Of a stretch of 64,000 nucleotides of DNA, positions 54,352 to 63,549 are shown piece after piece. Numbering within the stretch: position 1 is the first letter of the stretch; the number at the start of each line of letters is the position of its first letter. The notes beneath the pieces were generated by a model. It was not told the DNA's origin and searched no databases. It saw nothing but the letters and a program-made list of their open reading frames with translations. Both the position numbers and the translations under genes were made by a program. This stretch comes from Bacteroidota bacterium (GTDB lineage Bacteria > Bacteroidota > Bacteroidia > AKYH767-A > OLB10), in NCBI GenBank assembly GCA_016721435.1, contig JADKIC010000002.1:186001-250000 (forward strand), written 5' to 3'.

Positions 54352-55101
54352 ATGTCTAAAATTATACTATCAAATCTATTCTTGTTTTTTGCTGCAATGA
54401 TTCATTGTCAAGCGAAACAAAGCAACATATTCCCCACTCCTGATGTAGTTACCATCGATGCCGGTGATTCAGTCATTTTTGATATGTTTAACGCCACATA
54501 TTCCGGATCACAGGTTACTATTCCGGTATATATCAATTCAGATGACCCTATCTATGCGGTTGACTTTTCCTTTAAGTTTAATAACCTGGATATGGTGTAT
54601 GATACGATTACTTTATCCCCGGCTGGATCTACATTGCTCGCCGTTTCCTATTTGAATCCTAATGATTCCGTGGTACGTTTTACCTCCAGTTCGCTGGTGA
54701 GTATTGCTAATCAAACGGTATTGGTATATATTCATTTTAATTTGGCATCCGGCCAAACATTAGATGCAGCAGATATGTTTACTTTGAAAGGATATTTAAA
54801 TGGCGATCCTTGTAGTGAGGCCATAATTCCTCCGTCTACGGTTGGATTAAGTGATTTTGCATCAAATTGGAATTTGTCCATCTTCCCAAATCCCGCTACC
54901 GATTTCCTTTTTGTGGAAATGAATCAGAATGCCGTTCTTGAAGTGATGGATGTACAGGGTAAGGATGTGTTGCTAAAACAATCTTTAAATGCAGGAATCA
55001 AAAATCAGGTGAACATTGAGTTTCTTCCTATCGGTTTCTATCTGTTACGCATTTATAACGAAGAAGGTGTCAGCGTAAAGAAGGTGTTTGTTGCGAAGTA
55101 A
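54352..55101 (+). CDS. Cohesin-like exported protein with T9SS domain
   Basis: 249 residues. Signal peptide about 1-21 (FLFFAAMIHCQA). The first domain (about 36-160) is a beta-sandwich: DSVIFDMFNATYSGSQVTIP, VYINSDDPIYAVDFSFKFN, VVRFTSSSLVSIANQT and LKGYLNGDPCSEA. It closely parallels the last cohesin-like unit of EKYYIS protein 5 (VIFDATKAVV, TVRFTSNSLESIEKNV, LSGYINGESAEV), including its order. Residues about 172-249 are a type A T9SS domain (LSIFPNPATDFLFVEM, GFYLLRIYNEEG). It therefore looks like a free copy of the C-terminal 200 residues of the large protein. It is the last clear gene of the region. Confidence 0.72.
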   Translation: MSKIILSNLFLFFAAMIHCQAKQSNIFPTPDVVTIDAGDSVIFDMFNATYSGSQVTIPVYINSDDPIYAVDFSFKFNNLDMVYDTITLSPAGSTLLAVSYLNPNDSVVRFTSSSLVSIANQTVLVYIHFNLASGQTLDAADMFTLKGYLNGDPCSEAIIPPSTVGLSDFASNWNLSIFPNPATDFLFVEMNQNAVLEVMDVQGKDVLLKQSLNAGIKNQVNIEFLPIGFYLLRIYNEEGVSVKKVFVAK

Positions 55102-55369
55102 ATTTCGTTATGAATATAGTTTTGGGAAAGAAGATAGTTTATCATAATTGTTTTCATAACATGGACAATGACCGCCGATGGGTTGTGCATGAGATTTTAT
55201 TTTCTATAAGAATCCGGAGGTCTTGTGCTTCAAGTGCTTTCATGAATCATTTACTTAAAGGGATATTTAAGGAAAGCGGGAAGTCAAAAAATGTCATGAT
55301 TCTTATCATTGCTAAGCCATGTGGTGTGCTTAACTTTGCATAACTCTTGTCTAATTGTCAAGGAAAGTC

Positions 55370-56473
55370 ATGTTGAAAATTTTGTTCGTCTTTTTACTGG
55401 TTGTTCATGGTTTGATTCATGGAATGGGCTTTGTAAAAGCCTTCGATTGGTTTCCTATTACCACCCTTCACCGTAATATTGGAAAATTTGAGGGAGTTGT
55501 TTGGATGTTAACTGCGCTTTTGTTTATAGCAGCCGGTATAGTGTACTTCATCGACATCAAATACTGGCTGATTATCGGAGTGATTGCTCTTATTTTATCA
55601 CAACTATTGATTGTTATAAATTGGAATGAGGCTAAATTCGGAACGATCCTGAATGTATTGGTGTTGGTCATGTTGGTGCTTCAGTATAGTGCCGCGAGTT
55701 TCAAGTCCGGGTTTATTGAAGATGTAAAGAGAGAACTTGCTGCCGGCGCGAATGAAGTTGTAAAGAAAAATTCTATCCATGATCTTCAGCATTTACCATA
55801 TCCCGTTCAACAATATATGATCCAATCCGGTTTTTTAGAACAGGAGGAGATTCGTAATTTTAGAGTGGAGTTTAAAGGGAGAATCAGGGCTTCAGCAACG
55901 TCGGAGTGGATGGAATTTACAACCGTTCAGTATAGTTTTACAGAGCATCCTGCCCGCTACTTTTTTATGGAGGCGAAGATGTACGGACTCCCGGTAGCAG
56001 GGTACCATGCTTATCATAACGGTAAAGCCATGATGGATATTCGATTGCTTTCGTTGCTGAAGGTACAATATCAGGATGGTGAATTGATGGATGTTTCAGA
56101 AACAGTGACTTTTTTTAATGATGTATGTTTGATGGCCCCGGCTGCTTTAGTCGACGGTCGCATAAAATGGAAAAGTACCTCAAACAATGAAGTGGATGCA
56201 GAGTTTACGAATGGAAAAAGTAGTATTTCAGCCAGACTTATATTTGCAGAGGATTTTAAATTGATAAATTTTATTACCAACGACAGGTATTTTCTTTCAG
56301 ACAAAGAACTGAAGAAGGTACAATGGGAAACACCTGTTAGAACTTACAATAAAGCGAAACGATTTTTACAAATGGAAAGGGGTGATGCTGTATGGAAATT
56401 GCAAGAGGGAGATTTTTGTTATGGTGAATTTACAGTAATGGATATCAAATATAATGTGAGTAGTATGGAATAA
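55370..56473 (+). CDS. Membrane protein with N-terminal transmembrane block, DUF6544-like
   Basis: 367 residues from the ATG at 55370 (an in-frame TTG lies upstream). The first ~120 residues form four membrane helices, beginning LKILFVFLLVVHGLIHGMGF. The remainder is a soluble beta-rich domain: FRVEFKGRIRASATSEWMEF, ARYFFMEAKMYGLPVAGYHA, KAMMDIRLLSLLKVQY and YDDGELMDVSETV-like text, resembling a DUF6544-type protein (recognised by pattern, no database check). Function unknown. It is convergent with the GH1 gene (stops 5 bp apart). The ~270 bp before it hold nothing I could support as a gene. Confidence 0.6.
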   Translation: MLKILFVFLLVVHGLIHGMGFVKAFDWFPITTLHRNIGKFEGVVWMLTALLFIAAGIVYFIDIKYWLIIGVIALILSQLLIVINWNEAKFGTILNVLVLVMLVLQYSAASFKSGFIEDVKRELAAGANEVVKKNSIHDLQHLPYPVQQYMIQSGFLEQEEIRNFRVEFKGRIRASATSEWMEFTTVQYSFTEHPARYFFMEAKMYGLPVAGYHAYHNGKAMMDIRLLSLLKVQYQDGELMDVSETVTFFNDVCLMAPAALVDGRIKWKSTSNNEVDAEFTNGKSSISARLIFAEDFKLINFITNDRYFLSDKELKKVQWETPVRTYNKAKRFLQMERGDAVWKLQEGDFCYGEFTVMDIKYNVSSME

Positions 56474-56477
56474 ATGA

Positions 56478-57830
56478 TTAATACTTTTCTTCAATAACTT
56501 TTGCCGATGGATTCATCTGCTGTATCATTTGACTGAACCATTTACCTGAGTTCTTTACAATGCGTTGCTGCTTTTCATAGTCGATATAGACCAGGCCAAA
56601 TCTGGGAAAATATCCTTCCGCCCACTCAAAATTATCGGTAAAGGACCATAGGAAATACCCTTTCACTTTCACCCCTTCATTTTTAGCTTTAAGTACTTGT
56701 TCAATGTAAGATTTCAAGTACGTGATGCGAGGTAAGTCATCTACTTCTCCATTGATCACCTTGTCGGGAAAGGCTGCACCATTCTCTGTTACAATGATAG
56801 CATTTACTTCCTTATATTGATTGAACTGTTTCAAAATATGGTAAATGCCTTCCGGATAAATTTCCCAGTTCATCATAGTGTGGTTCACACGTCTCGATCG
56901 CGGATCAATGGGTTTCGCTTTCAGATAAGGTGTCATCCATGAATGTTTGATAACCTCTCTGGTGTAGTTCTGAATTCCAATGAAGTCGGGAGAGGCAACG
57001 AGTAATGCCTCATCATCTTTTTTCAAATACTTTTCAATCCTGTTTAGAAAGGGAAGTTCTTTTACAGGATAACCATATCCCAACAAAGGTTCAATGAACA
57101 GACGATTGAGCAAGGCATCTGCTCTTTCAGCAGCAGCTTTATCTTTTAAACGATCTGAATACGGACTCGTCGGGGAACAGGAAAAGGTGGTACCGGCTTG
57201 CAGTTGTGGATTGAATTGTTTAATTATTTTGATTCCTGCTGCTTGTGCTAAAGCTGCATGATGTGTTGCCGCTAAGAAATTATCCATACCTCTTCGACCC
57301 GGTGCATGAACTCCTAGAAAATATCCTGCTCCTGTAAATACGAGTGGTTCATTTAATACCATCCAATGTTGAATTCGATCTCCGAGTTTCGAAAGCATCA
57401 AGTGAATATAATCACTGAACCATTGCACAATATCTCTGTTCGTCCAGCCACCTTTATCTTCCAGCGCTTGTGGAAGATCCCAGTGATATAATGTAGCCCA
57501 TGGGGTGATGTTGTTTTCTAAACATTGGTCGGTAAGACGATCATAGAAATCCAGGCCTTTAGGATTTACAGTCCCCTTTCCCTCCGGAAGAACTCTCGGC
57601 CAGGCAATGGAGAATCGGAAATTCGGAATGTGTAAACTTTTCATCAACCTGAGGTCTTCTGCATACCGGTGATAAAAATCGTTGCTGACTTGTGGTGTAT
57701 GCCGTCCTGCTATTTTATTTCTTCCGGCACTAAACGTATCCCAAATGGAAGCTCCTTTTCCATCTAAAAATGCGGCTCCTTCACTTTGTGGAGCGGAAGT
57801 GGCAACACCCCAGTAGAAGTCTTCTTTCAA
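56478..57830 (-). CDS. GH1 beta-glycosidase
   Basis: 450 residues, normal for GH1. FYWGVATSAPQSEGAAFLDG at the start; the acid/base Glu in VLNEPLVFTGAGYF (about 168); the nucleophile Glu in AIIVTENGAAFPD (about 352); and DNFEWAEGYFPRFGLVYID near the end. It should hydrolyse beta-linked glucosides or galactosides. No signal peptide, so it is cytoplasmic. The frame starts with a TTG at 57830, as no ATG is available in frame between it and the previous gene (stop at 57850). It lies downstream of the GT1-like gene on the same strand. Confidence 0.93.
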   Translation of the reverse strand: MKEDFYWGVATSAPQSEGAAFLDGKGASIWDTFSAGRNKIAGRHTPQVSNDFYHRYAEDLRLMKSLHIPNFRFSIAWPRVLPEGKGTVNPKGLDFYDRLTDQCLENNITPWATLYHWDLPQALEDKGGWTNRDIVQWFSDYIHLMLSKLGDRIQHWMVLNEPLVFTGAGYFLGVHAPGRRGMDNFLAATHHAALAQAAGIKIIKQFNPQLQAGTTFSCSPTSPYSDRLKDKAAAERADALLNRLFIEPLLGYGYPVKELPFLNRIEKYLKKDDEALLVASPDFIGIQNYTREVIKHSWMTPYLKAKPIDPRSRRVNHTMMNWEIYPEGIYHILKQFNQYKEVNAIIVTENGAAFPDKVINGEVDDLPRITYLKSYIEQVLKAKNEGVKVKGYFLWSFTDNFEWAEGYFPRFGLVYIDYEKQQRIVKNSGKWFSQMIQQMNPSAKVIEEKY

Positions 57831-57849
57831 AACGATGGATAGATGATTT

Positions 57850-58917
57850 TTAGGCTGCGATTTCGTTGGTACGAATCAACTTTCTTAAAAATTTTAGTTG
57901 TGATTCGAAGTCTTCATTGGAAGGTTGTTGTCCGGCATGACGATGAATGATTTTATCAAGAAGTTCTCCTGTCTCATCCGGATAATCAACAGGTACAATG
58001 GTTTTTTTATTGAACCAATCTTCCAGTTTATCCATATGTTTTTCCTTTAAACTTTTCATGACAGTTACACCCATCGATTCCAATGTTGACGCATTACAAT
58101 GTTGCTCAAACTGTGTTTTCATAGGGATCACCAAAAGACGTTTGCCAAGATATAAGGCTTCGGAAGTTGTCCCAAATCCGGCATTGGTGATGACTCCCTC
58201 TGATTCAGCCATACTTTTTATGAAGCTGTCATTGTGAAGGGGTAGTACCCATGTGTTTTTTACGCGATACGCACTTTTGGCTTTCTTACTAAAAAGTTGA
58301 AAGGAAAGCCCTTTATAATTCATCAGGTTTTTTAATACCCGCTGATCTTCATAAGATGGTAAATAGACCGTAAAGTGTTCTTTGTTTTTTATATCCGCCC
58401 GGCGTACTGCATTACGTATGATGGGAGTATAGATATCCTGATCATATCGCTTAAAGTGGAATCCATAACTGGCCGTACTGGGTGCATAATGTTCAAGGAC
58501 CATTTTTCCCAGCCTGTCTTTTGTTTCCGGCATCGGAGCCAGCGGATGTAATGTTGCCACTTGATTGCTCAACCCGATGCACGTTTTTCTTTTTAACTGA
58601 CAAGCCCAGGAAGAGACCGGCTCAAAATCACTAATCACGAGGTCATAGTCTTCAACAGGTAATCTTTTTATTTCGTTGAAGAGTTTCAATGTATCCAGTT
58701 TCAGGTAAGTCCTCAATATATCTACTCCTCCTTTTTTACCAAATACAAATCCCAATCCATGGTAACGGTACTTTACTTCGAATGGTAGAGTCAGTTCCCA
58801 TTGTGAGGCACTGACCAGCACATCCACTTCAGCGCGCTTCTTTAATAAGGGAAGTATCTCCAGCGCCCTGCTGATATGGCCATTGCCTGTTCCCTGAATG
58901 GCGTAAAGTACTTTCAT
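57850..58917 (-). CDS. GT1/MurG-like glycosyltransferase
   Basis: 355 residues with the GT-B fold. The first 20 residues KVLYAIQGTGNGHISRALEI are the nucleotide/acceptor glycine-rich start of PF13528-type proteins ('UDP-glucuronosyltransferase-like'). The second half shows FIKSMAESEGVITNAGFGTT and SEALYLGKRLLVIPMKTQFE, the donor-binding segment with Gly-rich and Gln/Glu. The donor and acceptor are unknown; the link with a lipid A-type phosphoesterase suggests a lipid or cell-envelope glycan. The ATG overlaps the end of that gene by 4 bp (ATGA). Confidence 0.85.
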   Translation of the reverse strand: MKVLYAIQGTGNGHISRALEILPLLKKRAEVDVLVSASQWELTLPFEVKYRYHGLGFVFGKKGGVDILRTYLKLDTLKLFNEIKRLPVEDYDLVISDFEPVSSWACQLKRKTCIGLSNQVATLHPLAPMPETKDRLGKMVLEHYAPSTASYGFHFKRYDQDIYTPIIRNAVRRADIKNKEHFTVYLPSYEDQRVLKNLMNYKGLSFQLFSKKAKSAYRVKNTWVLPLHNDSFIKSMAESEGVITNAGFGTTSEALYLGKRLLVIPMKTQFEQHCNASTLESMGVTVMKSLKEKHMDKLEDWFNKKTIVPVDYPDETGELLDKIIHRHAGQQPSNEDFESQLKFLRKLIRTNEIAA

Positions 58918-59870
58918 CGTTTTGTGGTAATGGTTATGGCTTTCTCTGAGTAAATTTCTTCTAAGAGGATATTGAAAAGTTGCTTGTTGTTAAGGAGTAC
59001 AAAATCGGTGGTGGATGATTCTTCGACTGTCGATTCGTGATTTTTATTTAACGGATGATGGTATAAATTCCATGTTCCTTCGTTGTATTCTAAGGAAGTT
59101 AAATTTTCTATCCAATCTCCGGAATTCAGGTACTGCACGGTTCCTTCTGCATTGCTGATTTCCTTTATTTCCGGTTGATGGATATGTCCACAGATAACAT
59201 AATCGTACTTGTTCCGGATGGCAATTTCAGCACATACTTTTTCAAAGTTGTTGATGTATTTCACTGCACTCTTTACACCGTTCTTGATTTTTTTGGAAAG
59301 TGAGATTTTTCCTTTTCCCATTTTTTCCATGAAGTAATTTACTGTGGCATTAATTAAAATAAGCAGATCATATCCTATCGCTCCAAGTTTGGTCAGCCAT
59401 TTTGCATTCTGCATGGTGATATCAAAAACATCTCCATGAAATATCCAGGCTTGTTTACCATCCAGTTCCAATAGCATCTTATTGCTTATTCTCAGGTTGC
59501 CTAAATGAAATCCCGAAAATTTGCGCAGTAATTCATCATGGTTTCCCGTGATATAATGTACAGGAACGCCTTTGGAAGCAAGACTGATGATTTCCTTCAC
59601 GACCTGCATATGTGATTTCGGAAAATAGTTTTTACTGAACTGCCACATGTCTACGATGTCTCCGTTCAAAATGAGCATACCGGGATTTATGGATCGCAAA
59701 TAGGAGGAAAGTTCTGCGGCATGGCAACCATAGGTGCCTAAATGAATATCCGATATAACTACAACTTCTACGGGTCTGCGCGATTCAGCTATCTGGCCGT
59801 TGATCTTCAAAAATAGGAGGGGTTTTGAAGGTGGCTGTTGGCCATGTACAGATGATTCATTCTTAACCAA
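58914..59870 (-). CDS. LpxH-like calcineurin phosphoesterase
   Basis: About 318 residues if the TTG at 59870 is the start; no ATG lies in frame upstream before a stop, so the N-terminus is uncertain. The metal motifs of the calcineurin-like fold are all present: ISDIHLG (about 39-45), LNGDIVDMW, TGNHDELL and CGHIHQPEI, with WIFHGDVFD in between. This matches the UDP-2,3-diacylglucosamine diphosphatase (LpxH) family, but it is longer than the typical enzyme (about 240-270). It should act at the cytoplasmic face of the membrane on nucleotide-lipid substrates; lipid A synthesis is the natural guess but not proven. Coupled to the GT1-like gene. Confidence 0.8.
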   Translation of the reverse strand: MVKNESSVHGQQPPSKPLLFLKINGQIAESRRPVEVVVISDIHLGTYGCHAAELSSYLRSINPGMLILNGDIVDMWQFSKNYFPKSHMQVVKEIISLASKGVPVHYITGNHDELLRKFSGFHLGNLRISNKMLLELDGKQAWIFHGDVFDITMQNAKWLTKLGAIGYDLLILINATVNYFMEKMGKGKISLSKKIKNGVKSAVKYINNFEKVCAEIAIRNKYDYVICGHIHQPEIKEISNAEGTVQYLNSGDWIENLTSLEYNEGTWNLYHHPLNKNHESTVEESSTTDFVLLNNKQLFNILLEEIYSEKAITITTKR

Positions 59871-60060
59871 AGCAATCGAAACCGATAAATGGCGAGTTGT
59901 TCGATCAACGCTTGAATCAAAGGTTTTACTCGTACAGGGTGGACCTTGTTTTTCACGTTACAATTTTACATCCGTAACGTTAGTTTAATATTGCGGGAAT
60001 ATTACCATTTCTTTAAGAAGCTCATCACATAGTCATTTCCGACTAAACTACCCTGTATAA

Positions 60061-60110
60061 CGGTAATGGGATACCTAATTAACGGTAATGGCATACCTAA
60101 TTAACGGTAA
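60061..60110. repeat. 22-bp tandem repeat
   Basis: Two complete units (CGGTAATGGGATACCTAATT with AA, then the same with GCATAC) at 60061-60082 and 60083-60104, and a third partial CGGTAATG at 60105. The last copy holds the ATG of a 37-codon frame of unknown significance. Confidence 0.8.
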
Positions 60111-60240
60111 TGAATATCCGTGGAAGCCTATTCAAATACAAATTGAAAGAGGATCCGGATCTGCACAAGATGATAGTGATGGCCATTAAAATTCGTTTAA
60201 GAAATAAAACTATGCCCGTTTAATGAAAACAACCTGGTGA

Positions 60241-60440
60241 AAATATGAGTACCCTTCACCCATTCGTACCCTTCGTACCCTTCACCCATTCGTACCCCTC
60301 GTACCCTTCACACATTCGTACCCTTCGTAAATTCGTACCCTTCGTACATTCGTACATTCGCCTATTTCGCGAATTCGTCCATATGTAATTCGTATATTCG
60401 TATTCTCGCCCGGCGGGCGAGATCTATTCGTAAATTCGTA
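60241..60440. repeat. Degenerate 8-9-bp repeat cluster, ATTCGTA(C) family
   Basis: About twenty copies of a word close to ATTCGTAC or CGTACCCTT run through 200 bp, changing gradually from CCCTTCGTA to AATTCGTA. A GC-rich hairpin TCTCGCCC/GGGCGAGA (60404-60422) interrupts them. The same word occurs between rseP and dxr. Confidence 0.8.
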
Positions 60441-60452
60441 ACCGCTGCTCTT

Positions 60453-61271
60453 TTACTGAACGATAAACCAGGGATTCAACAATTCACTTTTATTATATAC
60501 CACGGCAGATTGATCGTTAGCATTGATGACTGAATAACCTGCACTGAGTGCGATCGCCTGTCCTGCCGCCGTATCCCATTCCATAGTAGGTGCAAAGCGG
60601 GGATAGACATCTGCAGCCCCTTCTGCTACAAGGCAAAGTTTAAGGGAACTTCCTTTTGATATCATTTCAAGGTTGGTGTGCTTTTTCCGGAGTTCGTTTA
60701 TAAAAGCCGCTGTTTCATCGCTCATATGTGAACGACTGGCTACTACTGTAAAGGGGCGGTCTGTATTTTTTATCGGCAAACGATGACCCGCTGAAATCAG
60801 ACGATCAGCAATATGCTCCGACTGTATAATATGACTCAGGTATTCATAATCGGCTTCCGCTTTGTAGCTGCCACTTCCCTCGCAACCAAAATAGATGGTA
60901 TCAATCACAGGAGCATAAATTACTCCCAAAAGTGGTACTCCATTCACAATAAGCGCAATGTTTACGGTGAACTCGCCATTTCTTTTGATAAATTCCTTAG
61001 TACCATCCAACGGATCGATCAGCCAGAAAATTTTCCATTTATGGCGTTCCTCAAAGGGAATACTTTTTCCCTCCTCACTCAATAAGGGCAATCCGGACTC
61101 CGTCAATAATTCTACAATCTTATTATGCGATCGCTTATCCGCTTCAGTTAACGGACTTTTATCATCCTTTAATTCTACTTCAAATTCGCGTTTATAAACG
61201 TCCTTGATTTCCTTTCCGGCAAGTACAGCTGCTTTTAATGCAAGCGATAAAAGTTGATTATAATTTTCCAT
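60453..61271 (-). CDS. cysQ: 3'(2'),5'-bisphosphate nucleotidase CysQ
   Basis: 272 residues of the inositol-phosphatase-like fold. The metal-site motifs are WLIDPLDGTKEFIKRNGEF (about 80-98) and WDTAAGQAIALSAGYSVI near the end; NIALIVNGVPLLGVIYAPV lies between. CysQ removes the 3'-phosphate from PAP, the by-product of sulfotransferases that use PAPS, and from PAPS itself. It is the last gene of the cysC-cysD-cysN-cysQ series and would relieve product inhibition of the sulfotransferases in the window. The ATG at 61271 is 42 bp after the stop of cysN. Confidence 0.93.
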   Translation of the reverse strand: MENYNQLLSLALKAAVLAGKEIKDVYKREFEVELKDDKSPLTEADKRSHNKIVELLTESGLPLLSEEGKSIPFEERHKWKIFWLIDPLDGTKEFIKRNGEFTVNIALIVNGVPLLGVIYAPVIDTIYFGCEGSGSYKAEADYEYLSHIIQSEHIADRLISAGHRLPIKNTDRPFTVVASRSHMSDETAAFINELRKKHTNLEMISKGSSLKLCLVAEGAADVYPRFAPTMEWDTAAGQAIALSAGYSVINANDQSAVVYNKSELLNPWFIVQ

Positions 61272-61313
61272 AACAATAGTTGTTTTGAAGCAAAAGCCTC
61301 GAATAGTCAGGTA

Positions 61314-62588
61314 TTATACGATCATACCCGCGCCAACGGTTTCATTTGTGGCTTCATCAATGAAAATAATACTGCCTGTATGTCTGTTTTTCCGATAGGA
61401 ATCAAAGAATATCGGAGCCGTCGTTTTTATCTGAATTCTTGCAATGTCATTCATTACAATTTCCTTGTCTTCTTCATCACGATGCAAGGTGTTGATATCA
61501 ATTTTATAACGAATGTCTTTAATGATACAACGGGTGTCTTTAGAAGTATGGCGAATGCCGTATTTACCGCCCACCTGTATTTTATCAGGATGTAACCAGC
61601 AGACCATCACATCAAACTCTTGAGCAATATTTGGAACGTTGTTTTCACGGACAATCATATCACCTCTGCTGATATCTACTTCTTTGTCCAGTGTCATGGT
61701 TACGGACATAGGTGCATAAGCTTCTTCATATTTATCCCCAAAAAGTTCAATGGTTTTGATAACAGCCGACTCCCCTTTAGGTAGAATTTTTACTTTATCA
61801 CCGGGCTTAAAGATGCCACTCATGATCCTTCCGGCATAACCTCTGAAGTCATGGTGTTCGGTTTGCTGTGGTCTTACAACATATTGTACCGGAAAACGGC
61901 AATCAATATGGTTCTCATCGCTGCTGATGTGTAAATTTTCGAGCAGATACATCAATGTCGGACCCTGGTACCAGGACATGTTCGATGATTTATCCACCAC
62001 GTTATCGCCTTTCAATGCACTAATGGGAAGGAAGTGGACATCTTTAATATCAAGTTTAGAGGAGAGATGTCGAAACTGATCGACGACTTTATCAAAACTC
62101 TTTTCGTTAAATTCTACCAGATCCATTTTATTTACACAAATAATCAAGTGAGGAATCTGCAGTAAAGAAGCGATAAAGGAATGCCGTATAGTTTGCTCTA
62201 AGACACCTTTTCGGGCATCTACAAGAATGAGTGCAGCGTTGGCGGTAGAAGCACCGGTAACCATATTACGTGTATATTGAATATGTCCGGGTGTATCTGC
62301 AATAATAAATTTTCGCTTGGGAGTTGCAAAGTAGCGGTAGGCCACATCGATAGTAATGCCCTGCTCGCGTTCCGCTTTCAGACCATCCACCAGCAAACTT
62401 AGATCTACGTGCTCAAACCCTCGCTGCTGACTGCGTTGTTCAATGGCTTCCAGCTGATCTTCAAAAATTTGCTTGGAGTCAAAAAGTAACCGGCCAATTA
62501 ATGTACTTTTTCCATCATCTACACTTCCTGCTGTCGTAAACCGAAGCAGTTCCATGTTCATATATCCTTCTGTGCTAAAATCACTCAT
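61314..62588 (-). CDS. cysN: Sulfate adenylyltransferase subunit 1 (CysN)
   Basis: 424 residues. A GTP-binding elongation-factor-like protein: TAGSVDDGKSTLIGRLLFD (P-loop, about 13-31), REQGITIDVAYRYF (G2), DTPGHIQYTRNMVTGAS (G3) and INVNKMDL-like CVNKMDLVEF (G4). It powers the CysD adenylyltransferase, making APS from ATP and sulfate. The C-terminus lacks a fused APS kinase; CysC is a separate gene here. The start ATG 62588 follows cysD at a 57-bp gap; no frameshift is seen. Confidence 0.95.
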   Translation of the reverse strand: MSDFSTEGYMNMELLRFTTAGSVDDGKSTLIGRLLFDSKQIFEDQLEAIEQRSQQRGFEHVDLSLLVDGLKAEREQGITIDVAYRYFATPKRKFIIADTPGHIQYTRNMVTGASTANAALILVDARKGVLEQTIRHSFIASLLQIPHLIICVNKMDLVEFNEKSFDKVVDQFRHLSSKLDIKDVHFLPISALKGDNVVDKSSNMSWYQGPTLMYLLENLHISSDENHIDCRFPVQYVVRPQQTEHHDFRGYAGRIMSGIFKPGDKVKILPKGESAVIKTIELFGDKYEEAYAPMSVTMTLDKEVDISRGDMIVRENNVPNIAQEFDVMVCWLHPDKIQVGGKYGIRHTSKDTRCIIKDIRYKIDINTLHRDEEDKEIVMNDIARIQIKTTAPIFFDSYRKNRHTGSIIFIDEATNETVGAGMIV

Positions 62589-62645
62589 GTTCTGTTTTTC
62601 TGTCTAAATTCGTGTATACTATTATTTTCTTTAATTGGCTAACTG

Positions 62646-63546
62646 TTAAAAATAACCGGCTTTTTTACGATCTTCCATTGCCGTTTCACTCCGTTTATCG
62701 TCAGCTCTTGTTCCTCTTTCAGTGGTTTTGCTGGCGGCGACCTCGTCAATGATTTCGGAGAGACTTGATGCAGGTGATAATACGGCTCCTGTGCAGGTCA
62801 TGTCTCCTATGGTTCTGAAGCGAACGGTCATTTCTTCAATCGTTTCGTTATCGCGTACCGTTATAAAGTCAGACATAGCGAGTAGCATACCTCCTCTGTC
62901 AACAACATTTCTTCTATGCGAAAAATAGAGATTAGGAATGGCAATATCTTCCAGAGCGATGTACATCCATACGTCCATTTCGGTCCAGTTACTCAGCGGG
63001 AAAATGCGAAAGTGTTCGCCCATTTGTTTTTTACCATTGAGCAGCATCCAAAGTTCAGGACGTTGATTTTTCGGATCCCACTGACCAAATTCATCCCGAT
63101 GAGAAAAGAAACGTTCCTTCGCTCTTGCTTTTTCCTCATCTCTTCGTGCTCCGCCCATGGCTGCATCCACTTTTAATTCTTCCAGTGCATCCAGTAAGGT
63201 GACAGTCTGTAGCATATTCCGGCTGGCATTGGGTCCTTTTCTTTAGCACGTCCTCGTTGATCGAGTCCTGTACATTTCGAACGATGAGTGTTGCGCCAAT
63301 TTTCGCAACAAGTTCATCCCGGAAACTAATGGTTTCAGGAAAATTATGTCCGGTATCAATGTGAAGCAATGGAAACGGAATACGGGCAGGGTAAAAGGCT
63401 TTGCGGGCCAGATGAGTCATGACAATAGAGTCCTTCCCTCCGGAAAATAACATCGCCGGGCGCTCAAATTGTGATGCGGCTTCCCGTATGATATAGATGG
63501 CTTCTGCTTCCAGTTCACGCAGATGGTTTAAATGATAGAGAATCAT
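62646..63546 (-). CDS. cysD: Sulfate adenylyltransferase subunit 2 (CysD), frameshifted
   Basis: About 300 residues after repair. The PP-loop FSGGKDSIVMTHLARKAFYP (about 34-53) and LLHIDTGHNFPETISFRDEL identify CysD, which makes adenylyl-sulfate with CysN. An extra base in the T4 run 63237-63240 (plus strand) breaks the frame; without it the text reads EDVLKKGPNASRNMLQTVTL. Then follow AAMGGARRDEEKARAKERFF, FPLSNWTEMDVWMYIALEDI and the end MEDRKKAGYF. The ATG at 63546 stands 3 bp after the stop of cysC. Confidence 0.93.
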
Positions 63547-63549
63547 TTT

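Larger units (their letters stand above)
59871..60452. other. Gap with inverted repeat, 22-bp tandem and ATTCGTA cluster
   Basis: About 580 bp between cysQ and the LpxH-like gene. From left: an inverted repeat ACGTTAC-N12-GTAACGT (59955-59980), a 22-bp tandem repeat (60061-60110, 2.3 copies), a 37-codon frame (60110-60223) of no recognised family, and the ATTCGTA cluster to 60440. No RNA gene was recognised. Confidence 0.6.

Noticed and set aside
55110..55343. Plus-strand 77-codon frame after the cohesin-like gene
   Set aside because: Mixed composition with no domain pattern; no promoter evident. Left unannotated.
60110..60223. 37-codon frame starting in the 22-bp tandem repeat
   Set aside because: Too short and unlike any family; its ATG belongs to a repeat unit. 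Recorded only in the gap entry.
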